A stretch of 64,000 nt of DNA, taken from positions 87,004,385 to 87,068,384 of the forward strand of contig OY740774.1 of the NCBI GenBank assembly GCA_963513935.1, given 5' to 3'. Each line of letters starts with the position of its first letter. Positions within the stretch are counted from its first letter, which is position 1. This document shows positions 11,691 to 24,369 of this stretch, one piece after another. The notes under the pieces were generated by a model. It made no database searches. It was not told where the DNA came from and worked only from the letters and a program-made list of their open reading frames with translations. A program made the translations under genes and the position numbers. This DNA comes from Aphrophora alni (taxonomy: Eukaryota > Arthropoda > Insecta > Hemiptera > Aphrophoridae).

Positions 11691-13139
11691 GCAGAACCTA
11701 TTTAGCATGTTACTTGGTTTGTATGTTCAATTTTGTCAACGGTTACTATTCTTAGTGTTGTTAAATTAGCTATATATGTATGTTATTCTTATTTCATTTT
11801 TAGTTAGATTTATTTGTTTTATGTTAAGGATTATTTATTCTCCGTTGAGTTAAACCAATGATGACCGAGATGGTATTCCCCTTAAAAAAGAAGGAGGACT
11901 TTTCCAAATAGTTGTTGCGTGAAGTTATTATTATGCTAACAAAGAAATACATTTTTATGTTTTACATCGCTTTTATATTGCATGCAAAGTAAATCACTCC
12001 AACTTTGCCCTCTCTTGTAATCTCAGCTTACATATATTACCCACAATTCATCATTTCCATACACTTTTATTTATAACTTTAAAAGAAAATAGGTGAGAGA
12101 GGATAGACTACGAAGGAGAAAAATGGGATTAACTTTTCTTCTCAGGATTTGATATATTACAGTTTGTTACATTGTGACAGGAAGGATGAGGTAGGGGTAA
12201 AATAGTTTATTGTAAATATTTCTTATCATTTTGTATGAAAAATAAGTTTTCGTTTCTTAAACATTTGACAATATATTTTCAAAATGTTGAATTTTGTTTA
12301 AAGAAAGGAATCTAAACGCTATATATGTACGAGTATATATGTCAAAATGAACTAAACAGACTTAATTCATAAATGCAAATGAATTGTATTAAAAAGGACA
12401 ATTAAGGAAGAAAAAATCATTAATTTTCATATATAGAAGTTTTCCAAAATTCAATCTAACTCTGTTTAAAACACATTTGAACTGATTAGTAACAAAGTCT
12501 AACTCTTTTGGGAGACATCACCAAGTTAGTGCTTATCTTTTGTTAGGAATAAGTATTCAGATCAAAGAAAAATATACCCCAAAGTATCGCCTTCTTTAAG
12601 TTATTAGAAATACAGTAATAAGACTTACAAATTGGTCGCGCAATTAAATTTTAACTAACCCTTTCTACTTCAGTTATCCCAACTACCGATTGTTTAAAGT
12701 GGGCCCTTCCTATTCCAAGGTTGCTAAGATATCATCGGATTCCAATCAACAAGTACTGCACCACTCTTAATTAATTAAATGACTATTTAAATAACATATA
12801 TAACAAATGAATTACTCTTAGACTTCATCATCCCTACTAACGTAGAACAATACGGGTTTGATAACGATGTAATTTGAAAGAAACTAAGGGTTTATATTGT
12901 GTAATTTAAATATGAAACAATTAATTATTTCTGTGATACAGTACTTGAAACAGTAATCTAAGTAGAGAGTATAACATTTGGCTTTGTCCATATTTATAGC
13001 AAATGTAAGACACACAAGTGGGTGGTGATTTTATCCCCCCCCGTACATTACTACCAACCAGCTATTGAATATAACTATTGCTCTTGCAGGACTAACATGT
13101 TGTTAAAATGTTTAATATCTTTTCAAAAATACAAAGCTG
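11691..13139. other. AT-rich DNA with a family G repeat copy
   Basis: Nothing coding. At 12665-12735 is AACTACCGATTGTTTAAAG then GGGCCCTTCC, a copy of the motif also found inverted near 5255 and directly near 36085. Confidence 0.4.
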
Positions 13140-13800
13140 ACGCCTATTATCCATAATATTTCACTACAGAATTTTGACGAAATTAAATCCTCCATTAAGT
13201 AGGAATAACATATTTTCAATAATTAACTGTCATCTATTATCTTCACATAATTTTCTCCAGATCCTTCAGGGAAAAAAAAATCATACTTTATTATAGAAGA
13301 ACAAGCAGCAAGCAATTATAAAATATTAAAAACTCTGTAAGCAGAATAATTACTGCTCGCCTCAGGGGAATTTGTTAAAAGTTTTTTTAAGACTATTACA
13401 TATAAAAACTATCTTAAACTACTTTTTATAATTTTTCTAACTAACAATGGACGTAAGATCACTTACATTAATTTACAAACAAGGAAAGTTGTGAAAGATA
13501 AGGAATAAATCAAAACTACCCTTATATAGTTAAAACATTGTGTTTTGTTCTTTCGTCATTAACTAAATTCCAAATTGAATATTCAGTTATTGTATTTTTC
13601 TACGTTATCCATCATAATTCTTAAAACTAATTTTGATGGGTGGTTACAGTTTATTTACATATAATATATAGATCGACTAAAAAAATTTAAATGCAACTAA
13701 GGGAAAGTTAATTGTAAATACAGTTGGTAATTATTATTTGACCAGTAAGTAATCACCAATATTTAATGTATATTCTACTATTAAAAACTAGAGTATTTTA
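13140..13800 (+). repeat. Dispersed AT-rich repeat family M, copy at 13 kb
   Basis: Segments such as CCTCCATTAAGTAGGAATAA, GGAAAGTTGTGAAAGATAAG and CAAAACTACCCTTATATAG recur in the same order at 59970-60390 and partly at 61900-62250. After it comes a reverse-oriented block, GGAAAGTTAATTGTAAAT then GACCAGTAAGTAATCAC, whose relatives lie at 57900-58040, 60570-60650, 29830-29900 and elsewhere. It is an old multi-part family without coding capacity. Confidence 0.6.
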
Positions 13801-15017
13801 GACGTCCCTATATTTTTTTTAAAAAAGCAGTCTACATTGTACTGCGTTTCAAAATCCAAGATTATCAACAAGTGTGAGTGCGTTTTGAATTTCTTGTAGG
13901 GTTAGGTTTGAATTACTTTTGTCACTAGTTTTTAATGTTGACGCAACTAAATTTTACTGATTTACTATATTAGATTCATAGTATTTTTATATTGATATAA
14001 ACAAAGAGAATATAAAAACAAAAAGTTTAAGACGTTATATGCCAATTAGAAAAGACGGGGACGAAAAGTGATGCTATTAGAATTTTGAATTCACCAGGTC
14101 ACTCTGATGTAGATTATCACCAATAGATGGCGTTTTAAATTACAATATTTACATAGTAGAGATTAAACAGCCAGTATATAGAACTAGGATTGTATGAATA
14201 ATGTCTATATTTAATTGAAGTAAAATACTACCAATTTAAACTACAGCTGTTTTGTTTTGACAATGGCACTAAATAGAGGAATCTCCAATAAAGAAATAAT
14301 AATATTCAAAAAAGTTTTGCTAGAGTATGTGCGATATTACAACCAGAATATATCAATAATTATCAGTAATATGAGGCGAATCTTATGTTAACTTCCACTA
14401 CAAAGAAGATCAACTTAACAACGTTTTTATTAAACAGTTTATCTGAACGAACGTATCAGTTAATTTATACTAAATTATACACAAAAATATTAAATTTATT
14501 ATTTCTTATGTATATGAAAAACAATACAGTTTAGATTATTTTAAGGAGGAATTAGAAAAGTTAATATTTTTATGGCCAATCTTACAAATTAAAATTACGT
14601 ATTTTGCTTGTAAATCATTTGCATCACAATAATCTAATAACCAATTACAAGCCTCCATTTAAAATAAAAACATATATCAAATCAAATATTTAGAGCAGAT
14701 CTTAACAGTTAACGTTGTTTTATATGTACATTGTTTTAATTCTATAAAACATTTTGCCTTCGGACAATTTATTAAATACAAATTCTTTCTCATGAGAGAA
14801 GAGAAGTTTTATGACTCGGAATTTAGAATGTAAAATAAATTATAGAAACAAAAATACAAGACAAACTGCAATACGTGCGTGTTGCCTTATTTAAATAAGT
14901 TTTTATTCTTGAGAAATGCCACTTTATCTTGTTGCATTTTATTTCCTTGAAAGTAAATTAAGATCGTGCCTCCTCATTTTCTTATAGAGTTAATGTGTAA
15001 ACTGTATAGAGAGAGCG
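13801..15017. other. AT-rich DNA; one CTCF-like site
   Basis: No gene seen. CCAATAGATGGCG (14120-14132) agrees with most of the animal CTCF core CCASYAGRKGGCR. A single match in a window this size may be chance. Confidence 0.3.
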
Positions 15018-15336
15018 TAGCAAAAGGTGCTTTAGAATGGTAGTACGAGTGTAATTATGGAACAGAATACATACTCAGACTAATTAAATATTGTAAAAAA
15101 GTAACAATATTTCAAATTTTCTGGTAGCTATGTGGTTTAATTTGTCGCTTTTCTAATCATGAGATAAATAAAAATGGTGGTTTAGAGTCTAACTCTGGGC
15201 GTGAGGTTTTTTTGCAATAAAACATTTTCTAACAAGTGTTTATGCGGATGGGTAACTGGGTCAGTAACAATTGATTGATTTAGGAAACACAAAGAAACTA
15301 ATTTTATAAATATTTTTTTAGGCTCATTTACACTCA
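15018..15336 (+). mobile_element. SINE-like dispersed element, copy 1
   Basis: About 320 bp here match the reverse complement of the window's right edge (63695-64000) with scattered differences. The copies share GCTTTAGAATGGTAGTACGA, TTTGTCGCTTTTCTAATCAT, CGGATGGGTAACTGGGTCAG and AACAATTGATTGATTTAGG. In the second copy the middle reads GTGGTTTCGATCCTAACTC, close to a tRNA box B (GGTTCGANNCC); here that segment has decayed to GTGGTTTAGAGTCTAACTC. GGTAGCTATGTGGTTTAAT upstream could be a box A relic. A tRNA-derived SINE is therefore likely but unproven. The stop-free frame on the minus strand here is incidental. Confidence 0.6.
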
Positions 15337-17085
15337 CTTGCAGTTTTTCATTTTGCAGTAGCCCACATCCTATGGATTTTAAAACACACAAGTCATCATT
15401 GTAGTGAATTTGTGTACGTCATAATTTGTAAAGTTTTGTTGGAATATCCTACATCTCCTCTTTGTCTCTCCCTCACCCATTCTTGTCATAAGTTAAAATA
15501 ACTTCAATACCTCACATCGTGTAAAGATAAGCTTAATCCAATTGTTTTACTGTCCAGAACTTTACGATATCCCTCCCTTCGTTGTTGTAAATAAAAGAGA
15601 TACTTTGTTAAGAATTGTGGGCAATAACTGTCAACGGAGATTACGGAAGACGTGTATTACGATTGTGATGAAATGCCAAGTAGTTTCATCCTTCTAATAG
15701 TTGACAACTATAAAAACACGTTAAAGTAGACATTACGTTAAATTAAATTTGTTACTATTTTTTAATATTGTCAGTCATGTTTTGTTGAACTGTCATAACA
15801 GGACTTTAGTAGTGCACACATGGCAATAAACAAGTATGTTATATTGAGTTCATTTAACCACAAAAATGTTTAATTTAATTTCTTTGGAACTTTGTTTTAA
15901 CTGAGAAGGCCCCTTTTTAATAAACAGTGGTTAGCTTTTAACTCTATAAAATGTAACTATAGTACAAAACTAATATTTGAAGCTGTTGTCTTCCTCCGTA
16001 TATTTTCATAATTTCTAATAGGATATGTAACTTTTGAAGCCCTTGTTGAGGTAATTACTATAATCAATGAAATCTCCAAGTCATAATCCTTAGAGCGCTG
16101 TAAACGGATCGTTGTATTACTTCTTCAATTGGTTCGACAATTTCGGCCAGGAAAATCGTTGTATTAATTATTTAAAATTTACAATTTTATTACCTAAATG
16201 TGTTAAACTAACGAAGTACCATACCAATCGCCCAAATGACATGTAATAGATATAACTCGTAGTACAAACTATTATTTGAACTTCTACAATCACGATATAA
16301 CCAAATTCAGCAGAACAGTCTGCATATTACAGTTATTGCTAATTGAATTCAGAAATATATTTAGAGTTTCCATTCCAATAACATGAAAACTATTTAAAAT
16401 ATAAATTTGTTGATTTTTTTATCCACACAAGTTTAAAAAATTACTCTATGATTTAAAAACGAGGTGGGTGTCAAAATCAATAGCAATAATTACTTTTACA
16501 ATTTATTACACCTGCTTATTTCATGTCGGTAAACGTGATACATTGACAGCATGCTATTATATTGTTTCCAAACAAAAATACCAAAGTGTGGGCAACCGAA
16601 ACACACGATTTCACTTTAATAACAGTAATAATTCAATAAACACACATGCAAACATTCGCTTGCGTGTCATTGGAGCTACCTTGAATTACTGGGTTACGTA
16701 GGGGTCTTTATAACAAATTATTTGTTGGTAAAGCCAATGTTTTCTTTAAAGATTTAAATTACTCTTACAGTAAAAACAGTATTTAACTACTACTTCTTAC
16801 TACTTAGTCGGTCCTCTTCTGCCGGTAGGCGTCAAGGTGACAGTATTAAAAAAAATCATTATATTTTTTATATAGTTTGTAACTAATTGGTTAATTGTTT
16901 ATTAATATTTATTATTATTATTATTTTTTTTTTACAAATCAAAGCTCTCCCTGATATGTTTAACCGATGATAAACAAAATTTCATGATATATAAACTACT
17001 TTATACCATAACCACTTTTACTTAACCCTACGTTCTAGTTAACTCCAATAATCTCTTAATACAGGCTGTAACAGACCACATGTGG
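15337..17085. other. AT-rich DNA, no gene recognised
   Basis: The 77-codon frame at 16468-16701 shows no domain. Nothing else is supported. Confidence 0.5.
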
Positions 17086-17092
17086 GGTATGT

Positions 17093-17152
17093 TTTGTAAG
17101 CAAACGACTTGACCTACGAACAACACGATATGAAGTTCAATCCCTGCTTACA
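17093..17152 (+). ncRNA. tRNA-like remnant with box B
   Basis: TTGTAAGCA and TGCTTACAA can pair over 9 bp like an acceptor stem. Between them, directly before the 3' strand, is GTTCAATCCC, a good tRNA T-loop (box B) match. The whole is only about 60 nt, too short for a normal tRNA, and no convincing anticodon arm forms. It is most likely a tRNA-derived SINE head or tRNA pseudogene. Confidence 0.35.
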
Positions 17153-18929
17153 ATGAATTGTCTATAAATATTTGTGTTTCAATTTTTGACCCTGACACTA
17201 CATATTTTCCGTAATCTTATGTTTCTAAGAATTTAAAAAAAAAACATTGGACAAGTTTTACCTTTTAAATTCGAGATTTTTAAATCTTATTTTAATCGTA
17301 TTAGTGCCCAAAATATTTTGACGTACAGTGTCACAGAAGTCTGCTACGGTTTCACAATTTATAATTACAGTTTTACTAATTTATAATCGTGGAAAAGCTA
17401 ATATATCAGCGTAACAAGAGGTTTTAAATATGGCACTTGGATAGATTTTCAAAATTATCATTTTAATTCTTTTGACATTGATTTATTTTTTATGAGAAAT
17501 AAGTGTAAAGCTGAAAGTAAATGTTTTTGTAACCGTTTACAAAAAGCAAAATATCTTCGCCTTAAAGTAAATGTATAAGTAAGAACTTTGTTCATTTTAA
17601 AAATACATTTTTTTTTGTTTGCTATGAAAGTTTAAGGGCATTGCAAAATATATCTTCGAAATTCATAGTAGAAATAAAATGTACTTTTATTTTATACCTT
17701 TCTGAATTTGTATAGATTGTTCTACAATCTTTACATTTGATTTCCTCTCTACCTTTCTGATCTTTTTCAAACACTTACATATTGGAATATACTCATTTGT
17801 CGCAAATAAATTACAAAATTTAAATGTATTTAATTTTTTTCAAAAGTTTGTAAAAGGAACCATTTGTGTTTGAGTTTTTTCATTCTCTTTGGTACATAAA
17901 AAAAAATGTATACAATTTTATTTGTATGTACTACAGTCATTAGACCACCGGAGACGTTTTTCGGGATTTGTTTAGATACGTTTCAAACCGATTCCCAGGT
18001 TAGTTTTTAATATATCTCTGAATAATTTTACTAGCCTAAAAATAAAATATGAAGTCGATCATTTTAAAAAGGAACAATTTTGAAAAAAATGTGTAACGTT
18101 AATTGATTTTAAGAACAAGGTAAAAAATTTACAGAAATGATTACAATTTAATTATATTGTGTAAGTTTCCAAAAGTTGAACACAGAAGACGAAGTAATGG
18201 CAGTATGTAACAGAATGTCAGTAAATGTCACGGAGAGAGAAGTTAAATTCATCTTTCAAGGTGCTAACACAAAGCTGTTGTAATAATGAAGTGACTGCAG
18301 AATTTAATTAAAACCTGAAATATTTCAACGTTTAGCGACGTTTCCTAGTCAGTAAGTAAACAAATGTCTCACATTTCAAACATATCTTCAACCAGTAGCC
18401 ATATTTTTTAAACAAGTTTAAATTTACCATCAGCAGAAATATGCTTGTCATGCAAACAAATTTAAACAGTACAAATGGAAGAAATTCAAGAACTAATGTC
18501 AAATTCGAATATAACATCTCAAAATAATTAAATATTATGAGTTTAAACTAAAATAGCATAAATTAAACAGGTTTTAATTAAAACAATCTCCTCAATCCGA
18601 TACGGAGAAATAAGTGAGAGTCAGAATATATCAATCTTTGTACTAAAAAATTGTGAATACAAATTTACAGTATCCTCAAGGTAGTAATGTGTATGGGGTG
18701 GAGAGGATAAGAGGGGCCTCCACACTTTGTTTGTTGCGTTTGCTTTCAGTGGTACAACCCCAAAAAAATATAGACCTCAAATGCTTCTGTGTATCTACCC
18801 TATTTATTTTTGTTTCTTTTATCGGTGTAAATAAGAATATAAGAAGAAAACTTTTTGATAACGAACAAAACGTGTAACAATTAGTTGTTATATATATATA
18901 TATATATGTGTTCATATATTTGTTTACCT
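17153..18929. other. AT-rich DNA with short (TA)n
   Basis: No gene recognised. A (TA)n run of about 19 bp ends near 18907; overlapping open frames around 18653-18915 on both strands have no recognisable content. Confidence 0.45.
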
Positions 18930-19885
18930 ACTTTTCTTGGAACGGGTTGATACGTCAAGTCAGGCTAGGGAAGCAAGTAGAAAGGAGGACACGCCCATTA
19001 CACCAGACACACTCCTAGTCTGAGGGTACTGTAATCTAGAGTTTTCTAGCAGCAAAGCGATTGAAGTAATCACCTTCTGATCTATATATGTGCGATATTA
19101 GTGGATCAAAATCCTTCTCAGGACATTTGGAGTTTTCTATGTAATTTAATTATTTACAACCTCTGGTAAGATGTCGACCGTCAAATCAGTTCTGTTATTC
19201 GAAAATGAAACCTATTATCAGCTATTATTCTAAAGCTTTGGGCACATATGAATCTCTCATTCGGAGTTATTTTAAAATCAGCAATCCAAACCATGTAACA
19301 AACCTATATTTTTGGTAGTCAACAAATAAACACACGATAAGTAGCGTATTACCACGAATAAAATGGATTCCGTATATTCTCTGCAGAGACACTAGTAACA
19401 TCCCCAAGAGAAGATTGAACAGTTTCGATTCGAGTTTCAACAATAGAACTAGTTGCTAGAACTAGGAGGGAGGCGTCCCTGATACCTTGCGGTTTTACCG
19501 CCATCCCCCACTCAAAAGTAAGAGTAACTGGGTGCAATCTCACCACCAGCACCCCACCGCCACCACGAAACCATTCCTCAACGCACGCTCTCAGAAGCCG
19601 AAGCTTCCAGACAGGCCGAGCATGCTCCCATGGTACTCATGCCGGCAAGATTTCTCAAGCCACGTTTGATGAGTCACCGTCGGGTCGCTTACGCAATACC
19701 CTCCCCCACGTACTCACCTACTAGGGGCGGCGCCCGTTACCCACATACGTAGGATTGGGTGGCCTTCCCTCAGTTTCCTTGGGCCGGCACCGTGAGATAA
19801 AATACACGACCCGAGTGTAGGTGGCACCCATGTTCACCTATTCTCATGTTAGCAAAGTTCCTCAAGCAACGTAGGGACCCTCAAG
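18930..19885 (-). other. GC-rich island, possible retroelement 5' region
   Basis: About 150 bp at 18940-19090 and about 430 bp at 19450-19880 have clearly higher GC than the rest of the window. Read on the minus strand, the larger part ends in an ATG-started frame of about 52 codons (MAVKPQGIRDASLLVLATSS and onward) that stops at 19349. A GC-rich leader before a short ATG frame is reminiscent of the 5' UTR and ORF1 start of a LINE, but I see no gag zinc knuckles or polymerase. It could also be an old CpG-island promoter. Confidence 0.3.
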
Positions 19886-19974
19886 ATGTAGATGTATCGG
19901 CCAATAAAAACATTTATATCTTAAGTAAACCTAAGGAGAAATAGACTCAGTCGTTAACGCCAGACTAGAAATAA

Positions 19975-20060
19975 ACATAAAGAGTTATTAACTGTGATAA
20001 AGTGTAGGGAGGACCCATTTTAAAAAAAACGGTGATTGTTGGTGGTGAAAAATCAGATCG
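19975..20060 (-). repeat. Family G repeat copy
   Basis: GGGAGGACCCATTTT then AACGGTGATTGTTGGTGG is the reverse complement of the ACCAACTACCGTTTATTTAA, GGGCCCTCC motif seen near 36085. Confidence 0.4.
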
Positions 20061-20119
20061 GCCCATTTTAGCCTCTTTGTAAATTTTATTTTAATTACCG
20101 TTAAATAAAGAATAGCTCA

Positions 20120-20480
20120 CAGGTTTTGTGTTTAGATATTTGTGTCACTTATAACAAATAAAAAATGAAATGTATTTCAAAACTCCCGAAAATGTTGCCT
20201 ATATTATTGGAGATTAAAATCATCATCCTGACAGTATGACCAACAAAGATGCGATTGAGCTAGGTGATTAATGTTTACGCATACGTGATTATTATGTTAG
20301 AGATGATTAACCCTCATTAGTCATCCCTTAACACAATTAACACCAAGTAAACAAAAGCAACGTCATGTGACACGATTAGCATGTTCAAATAATGGATGAA
20401 ATAATTTACTTGTTAACAAAATGAAATTGTAATCAAAAAAGTTGAAGTTTGGTAATGTAGTACATGTACTTACAGACATT
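20120..20480 (+). repeat. Dispersed repeat family K, copy 1
   Basis: It shares CCTCATTAGTCATCCCTTAA, AATTAACACCAAGTAAACAA, ACACGATTAGCATGTT and GAAATTGTAATCAAA with copies inside both tandem blocks: plus strand near 38955 and 45335, minus strand near 42000-42440 and 48970-49420. At least 350 bp long, with no intact coding frame in this copy. Confidence 0.65.
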
Positions 20481-21274
20481 GAAACTAGTAATTTACAGTT
20501 TTTTTTAATACCAACAATCATGTATGTATACATGAAACAGCATACACTTGCTGCACAGTAAAGTTGTCAATGGCGTGCTCTAATTGACCGTGACATTTGT
20601 GATTATGTTGTTTTCGTTTTAAGATAAAGGATTAAAATATTATCTATCTAATAGGAACCTAATTATGATTTCAAAGTTTCTTGTTTAGAAGTATAAAGTT
20701 GGAAATGAATACTGCGATAAGTAATTACAATAAGAAAAATAAATAATCACTAAACCACAAAAAAAAGAAATTGGTACTACTTTTATGAACACTTTCATGA
20801 TTCAGAGATTAAACCACATACTGAGAATGACGACTATGTCATCGAAATTCCCATAAGGATATTATAAATTACTGTTTTTGTGTTTTCGAGATTATTTAAT
20901 TACCTTATGGAATATCTCCAAAGCGTTTCTCGGAGATTTGAATAAGTCAATTATTATTACTAATATAAAAAAATATGATATAATTAAAATAATTTCGTAA
21001 CTTGTTAAAATATATTTTTGTTAGTACTCGTATCGTTAAACATGTAACAGTTGATGGCTTAATTAAACAGAATACCTGGAGAGGCCGTGTATTCTCAACT
21101 AGATGAAAGCTCAGATCTATAAAATTACTTTTGAAAACATAAATAAACTGAATTACATCAAAATCGAGCAATAAATGTCAACTTATAATATAATTGGTTT
21201 ATTTTTTACTTGCAAATAATAGTCATTTTTTTAAAAAACAAATCAAAAATGAGAGAAAAACTTTTTTTTTTCTT
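20481..21274. other. AT-rich DNA, nothing recognised
   Basis: No gene, structured RNA or repeat partner found. Confidence 0.5.
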
Positions 21275-21490
21275 GTTTAGGGGCTAAAACCCTATCAGTC
21301 ATCTTCGCCTTAAAACAAAAGTAGAAAAGAATATAAAATAAAATTCCATATTCATCGATTACTCTCAAAAAGTCAGGGTAAGAGTTGGTCAAGACCAAAG
21401 TAAAAATAAAAGAGAGGGATGTAACTCAAGACTAAATAAAAGAATGTGTAGATACAGCTAGGTTCCTCCTGAGGGTGAGAGGAAGAACAA
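21275..21490 (+). repeat. Dispersed repeat family D, copy 3
   Basis: It contains CAGTCATCTTCGCCTTAAAA, AGAGTTGGTCAAGACC and GGGATGTAACTCAAGACTAA in family order, followed by AGATACAGCTAGGTTCCTCC, which matches the 3' part of the copies near 31130 and 56440. Confidence 0.5.
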
Positions 21491-24023
21491 ACATATTATA
21501 CATTTGACCATAAGTTATTTTCATATCTCATCAATCATTTTCATTTTCATTTAATCAACTGTAATGAGTTACAGTTATTATTGATAATTAATTTTCTTGG
21601 AAAGGTTAGGGTTCAAGTTTTATTATTTTTAAAGACGTTTGTCAATAAATTCTGTGAATGTATCAAAAACATACAACTTTTTATATTTATTTTGATGTTA
21701 CAAATTCTGATCATGATTATTAGTGTGAAAATAAAAAGCAATAGTTTGTAAACATCATAGTTATAAAAGAATTATTATGATTTTTCTATGATCAACAGAT
21801 ATTCAACATTTTAGGAAGTCGATTTATTAAACAAACGAATTCAAACAATTTCAACAATCTGATTAGATTTAATTATTAGGTTTAACCTGTAACACAAGTG
21901 TAACATTGAGTAAATTTCACTTTCCGTTCCTAAAATAAAAAGACTCAATTTTCACAAGTAAAAGGATGTTACAAAATATATTACAAATGGGTTAATTAAT
22001 TAAATTATAAATCTCTAAAAATTTGCGGTATTCTACTTTTCACTTTATATAATATTTTAGTTATAATCTATTGGAATGTTTTACTGTATGATAAGTGCCG
22101 ATTAAAAATATATACTTGTGGTATAAGTTAGTTTAATAAATAATTTGAGGAGAAATTTAACAGTTAAAGAGTAACATTTCTGTTTGTCAGTGAAAGCGCC
22201 TCTTCTTGACATGTAGGTTAAGTAGTTACACCCAAATACGATTTTTTATAGAGTTACAATACACAGATATAATAGTGGTGTAGTTTTTCATACTAATATT
22301 AAATCACAGTAAAGTGCACAGTGACAAACGCAATGAAGGTTGTTCAATATTTTGGTTGCCACGACATTCTTGCTTTGATTAAAAAAATAATAATATTTAA
22401 AAAGTAATATCAAAAATCTTGTTGATAATAATTATTATACTATTCATAAGTAATCAGCAATATTTAGACTATTAATTTGTCATGTATTATTGTTGTATCA
22501 TTTAATTATAATTTATCATTGGATATGTATAACTGATCGCTTTTTATTTTTACTTTACTGACTTGCGACAGCTGAAATTTCAAATTGAACTTAGACTCAT
22601 AATGATAAACGAAAGATTTACAAGACAAAAGTTTTAACAATCCTTCTCCTCTTACAATTTTTTTATTGCAAAAATTAATTACCCCATGCGCGTTATTAGT
22701 TAAAAATTAATTTGTATGTTTTTTAATACAGTTTTAATATTTAGGAGTATATATTATTATGTAGGAAACACAAATTTTAACAATTTAAAATAAAATAAAA
22801 CACAAAACAAAATAAAATTTGTTTACAAGAAATTAGACCAGCCAATGTAATTATTATAATCAACATGTGATAGGAATATGAGGAAGGGAAGAAGCATCAA
22901 TTCCATACCCGGATCATGTTTATCTTCCATCAGGAACTGTAATCAGGACAAAGGACATCAATGTGATAATGTTTATTTAAACTGGTTCGTTTACTTGTGT
23001 TCAGGTTCGGGACTCACTGGCATTTAATTATTCCACTTCTAAATTATACTGTATTAATTTTACATAAATTTCAATAGATTATTAATTTATTTAAGTTTCT
23101 ATAGTATGTATCGAACTACTATTTTATTGCCAATTAATTGTATTTGCATTGTAAACCTACCTAAGGTCCTACGCGTTTTACAATATTCGTCATTTTATGA
23201 AACATTAAAATATTTCCTTCATTTACAATTCAAAAATTAAGTTAAATAGTACATAAATTATGAACGTTTACCTGTCAGTTACAATCCTCCGTCTGGTATA
23301 TTTGTTATTTCTCATTACGCTTTTCTAATTTTGTTATTTTTATGAAACAAATTAAAAGTTCTTTGAGTTATAGATTGTAGGTTTTTTACAGTCAAAGAAA
23401 CCAAACAAAAGGAGAAAACACCACATAGTAAGTATTTTAAACATTAATACCTCTCTAAGATACAATATCGATATGTTGCTGTCATAAACTTTAAAACTAC
23501 GACGAACACAGTCCGATATACTTGACAACTTTTATAATGTAGCGTGATTCAAATTCAGTAACTAATTATAGTTCATAAAGTAATCGAACTTAGTGTTTTC
23601 GGCGTCCGATGCTATTTAGCCTCTTGTCACTACGACCCAAAAGGATATTTTGTGACTATAATCGAACTTAAGTAAGAATACTTCAAAAATAAATATCAAA
23701 ACCATAACTTATTTGCATTTTAGTGGAAAATTGGATGAGGTAGGCGTGTTGAAAGATTGACAGGACTAAAAATACATTAACAATTAATAGTAAATATTAA
23801 TACATCTATATACTCGAATGGGTGATTTTACTAGTGAAACAACAATAATTTTATAATTCCACATTCAAATAACTAAGCTTACAATCACTATACTGACTTA
23901 TTAATGACACAATATATACTGACTATTAAACAACATGTAATTATATTACTAATGTACCAAAATAATTTACCACCGTAACAAGTTAATAAATTTCTGAGAT
24001 ACAATCTTGTTGAGCACTGTGGT
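21491..24023. other. AT-rich DNA with diverged family M pieces
   Basis: No gene. Around 22420-22520 lies a reverse-oriented family M block, and 22840-23010 (AATCAGGACAAAGGACATCA) is related in direct orientation to 63005-63190 (TATCAGGACAAAGGATATCA). Together with the MITE at 24 kb and its relative at 62.7 kb, this suggests that parts of 22.3-24.3 kb and 62.3-63.2 kb descend from similar sequence. Confidence 0.4.
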
Positions 24024-24309
24024 GAAATTCACAATAGCGATTCGAATTTGCCCCTAACCACAATCACTAGAAACTTTAAAATAAAACACAATTATCTGAT
24101 TAATTGTTCTTTATTAATTATTTCCACTAAATGCCCTTCGATATCATGGTTATCATCATCGGAGGGTCTTGCTTATAAACTAAATCTAAACTTAATATAT
24201 CTACTAATCTCTGCATATCTACTACAATCTACATATCTACTAAGTGTTTTATTTTAAAGTTTCTAATGATTGTGGTTAGGGGCAAATTCGAATCACTATT
24301 GTAAATTTC
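24024..24309. mobile_element. MITE N, copy 1 (long terminal inverted repeats)
   Basis: A 286-bp element with terminal inverted repeats of about 65 bp differing at only about three positions. The repeat begins GAAATTCACAATAGCGATTC and continues GAATTTGCCCCTAACCACAA. The core has no coding capacity, hence non-autonomous. An 8-bp direct repeat GATACAAT lies outside both ends (23998-24005 and 24318-24325) and could be a hAT-like target duplication, but the left one is also present next to the copy near 38.6 kb, so it may instead be part of the family. Confidence 0.85.
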
Positions 24310-24369
24310 TAAGAGTTGATACAATAATGGAAAACAACATTCTCAATAACATTTGTATTAGTCCCTCTA

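Noticed and set aside
14120..14132. CTCF insulator site
   Set aside because: A single imperfect match without context is expected by chance in a window this size.
17093..17152. Functional tRNA gene
   Set aside because: Too short and no anticodon arm, although box B and an acceptor-like stem are present.
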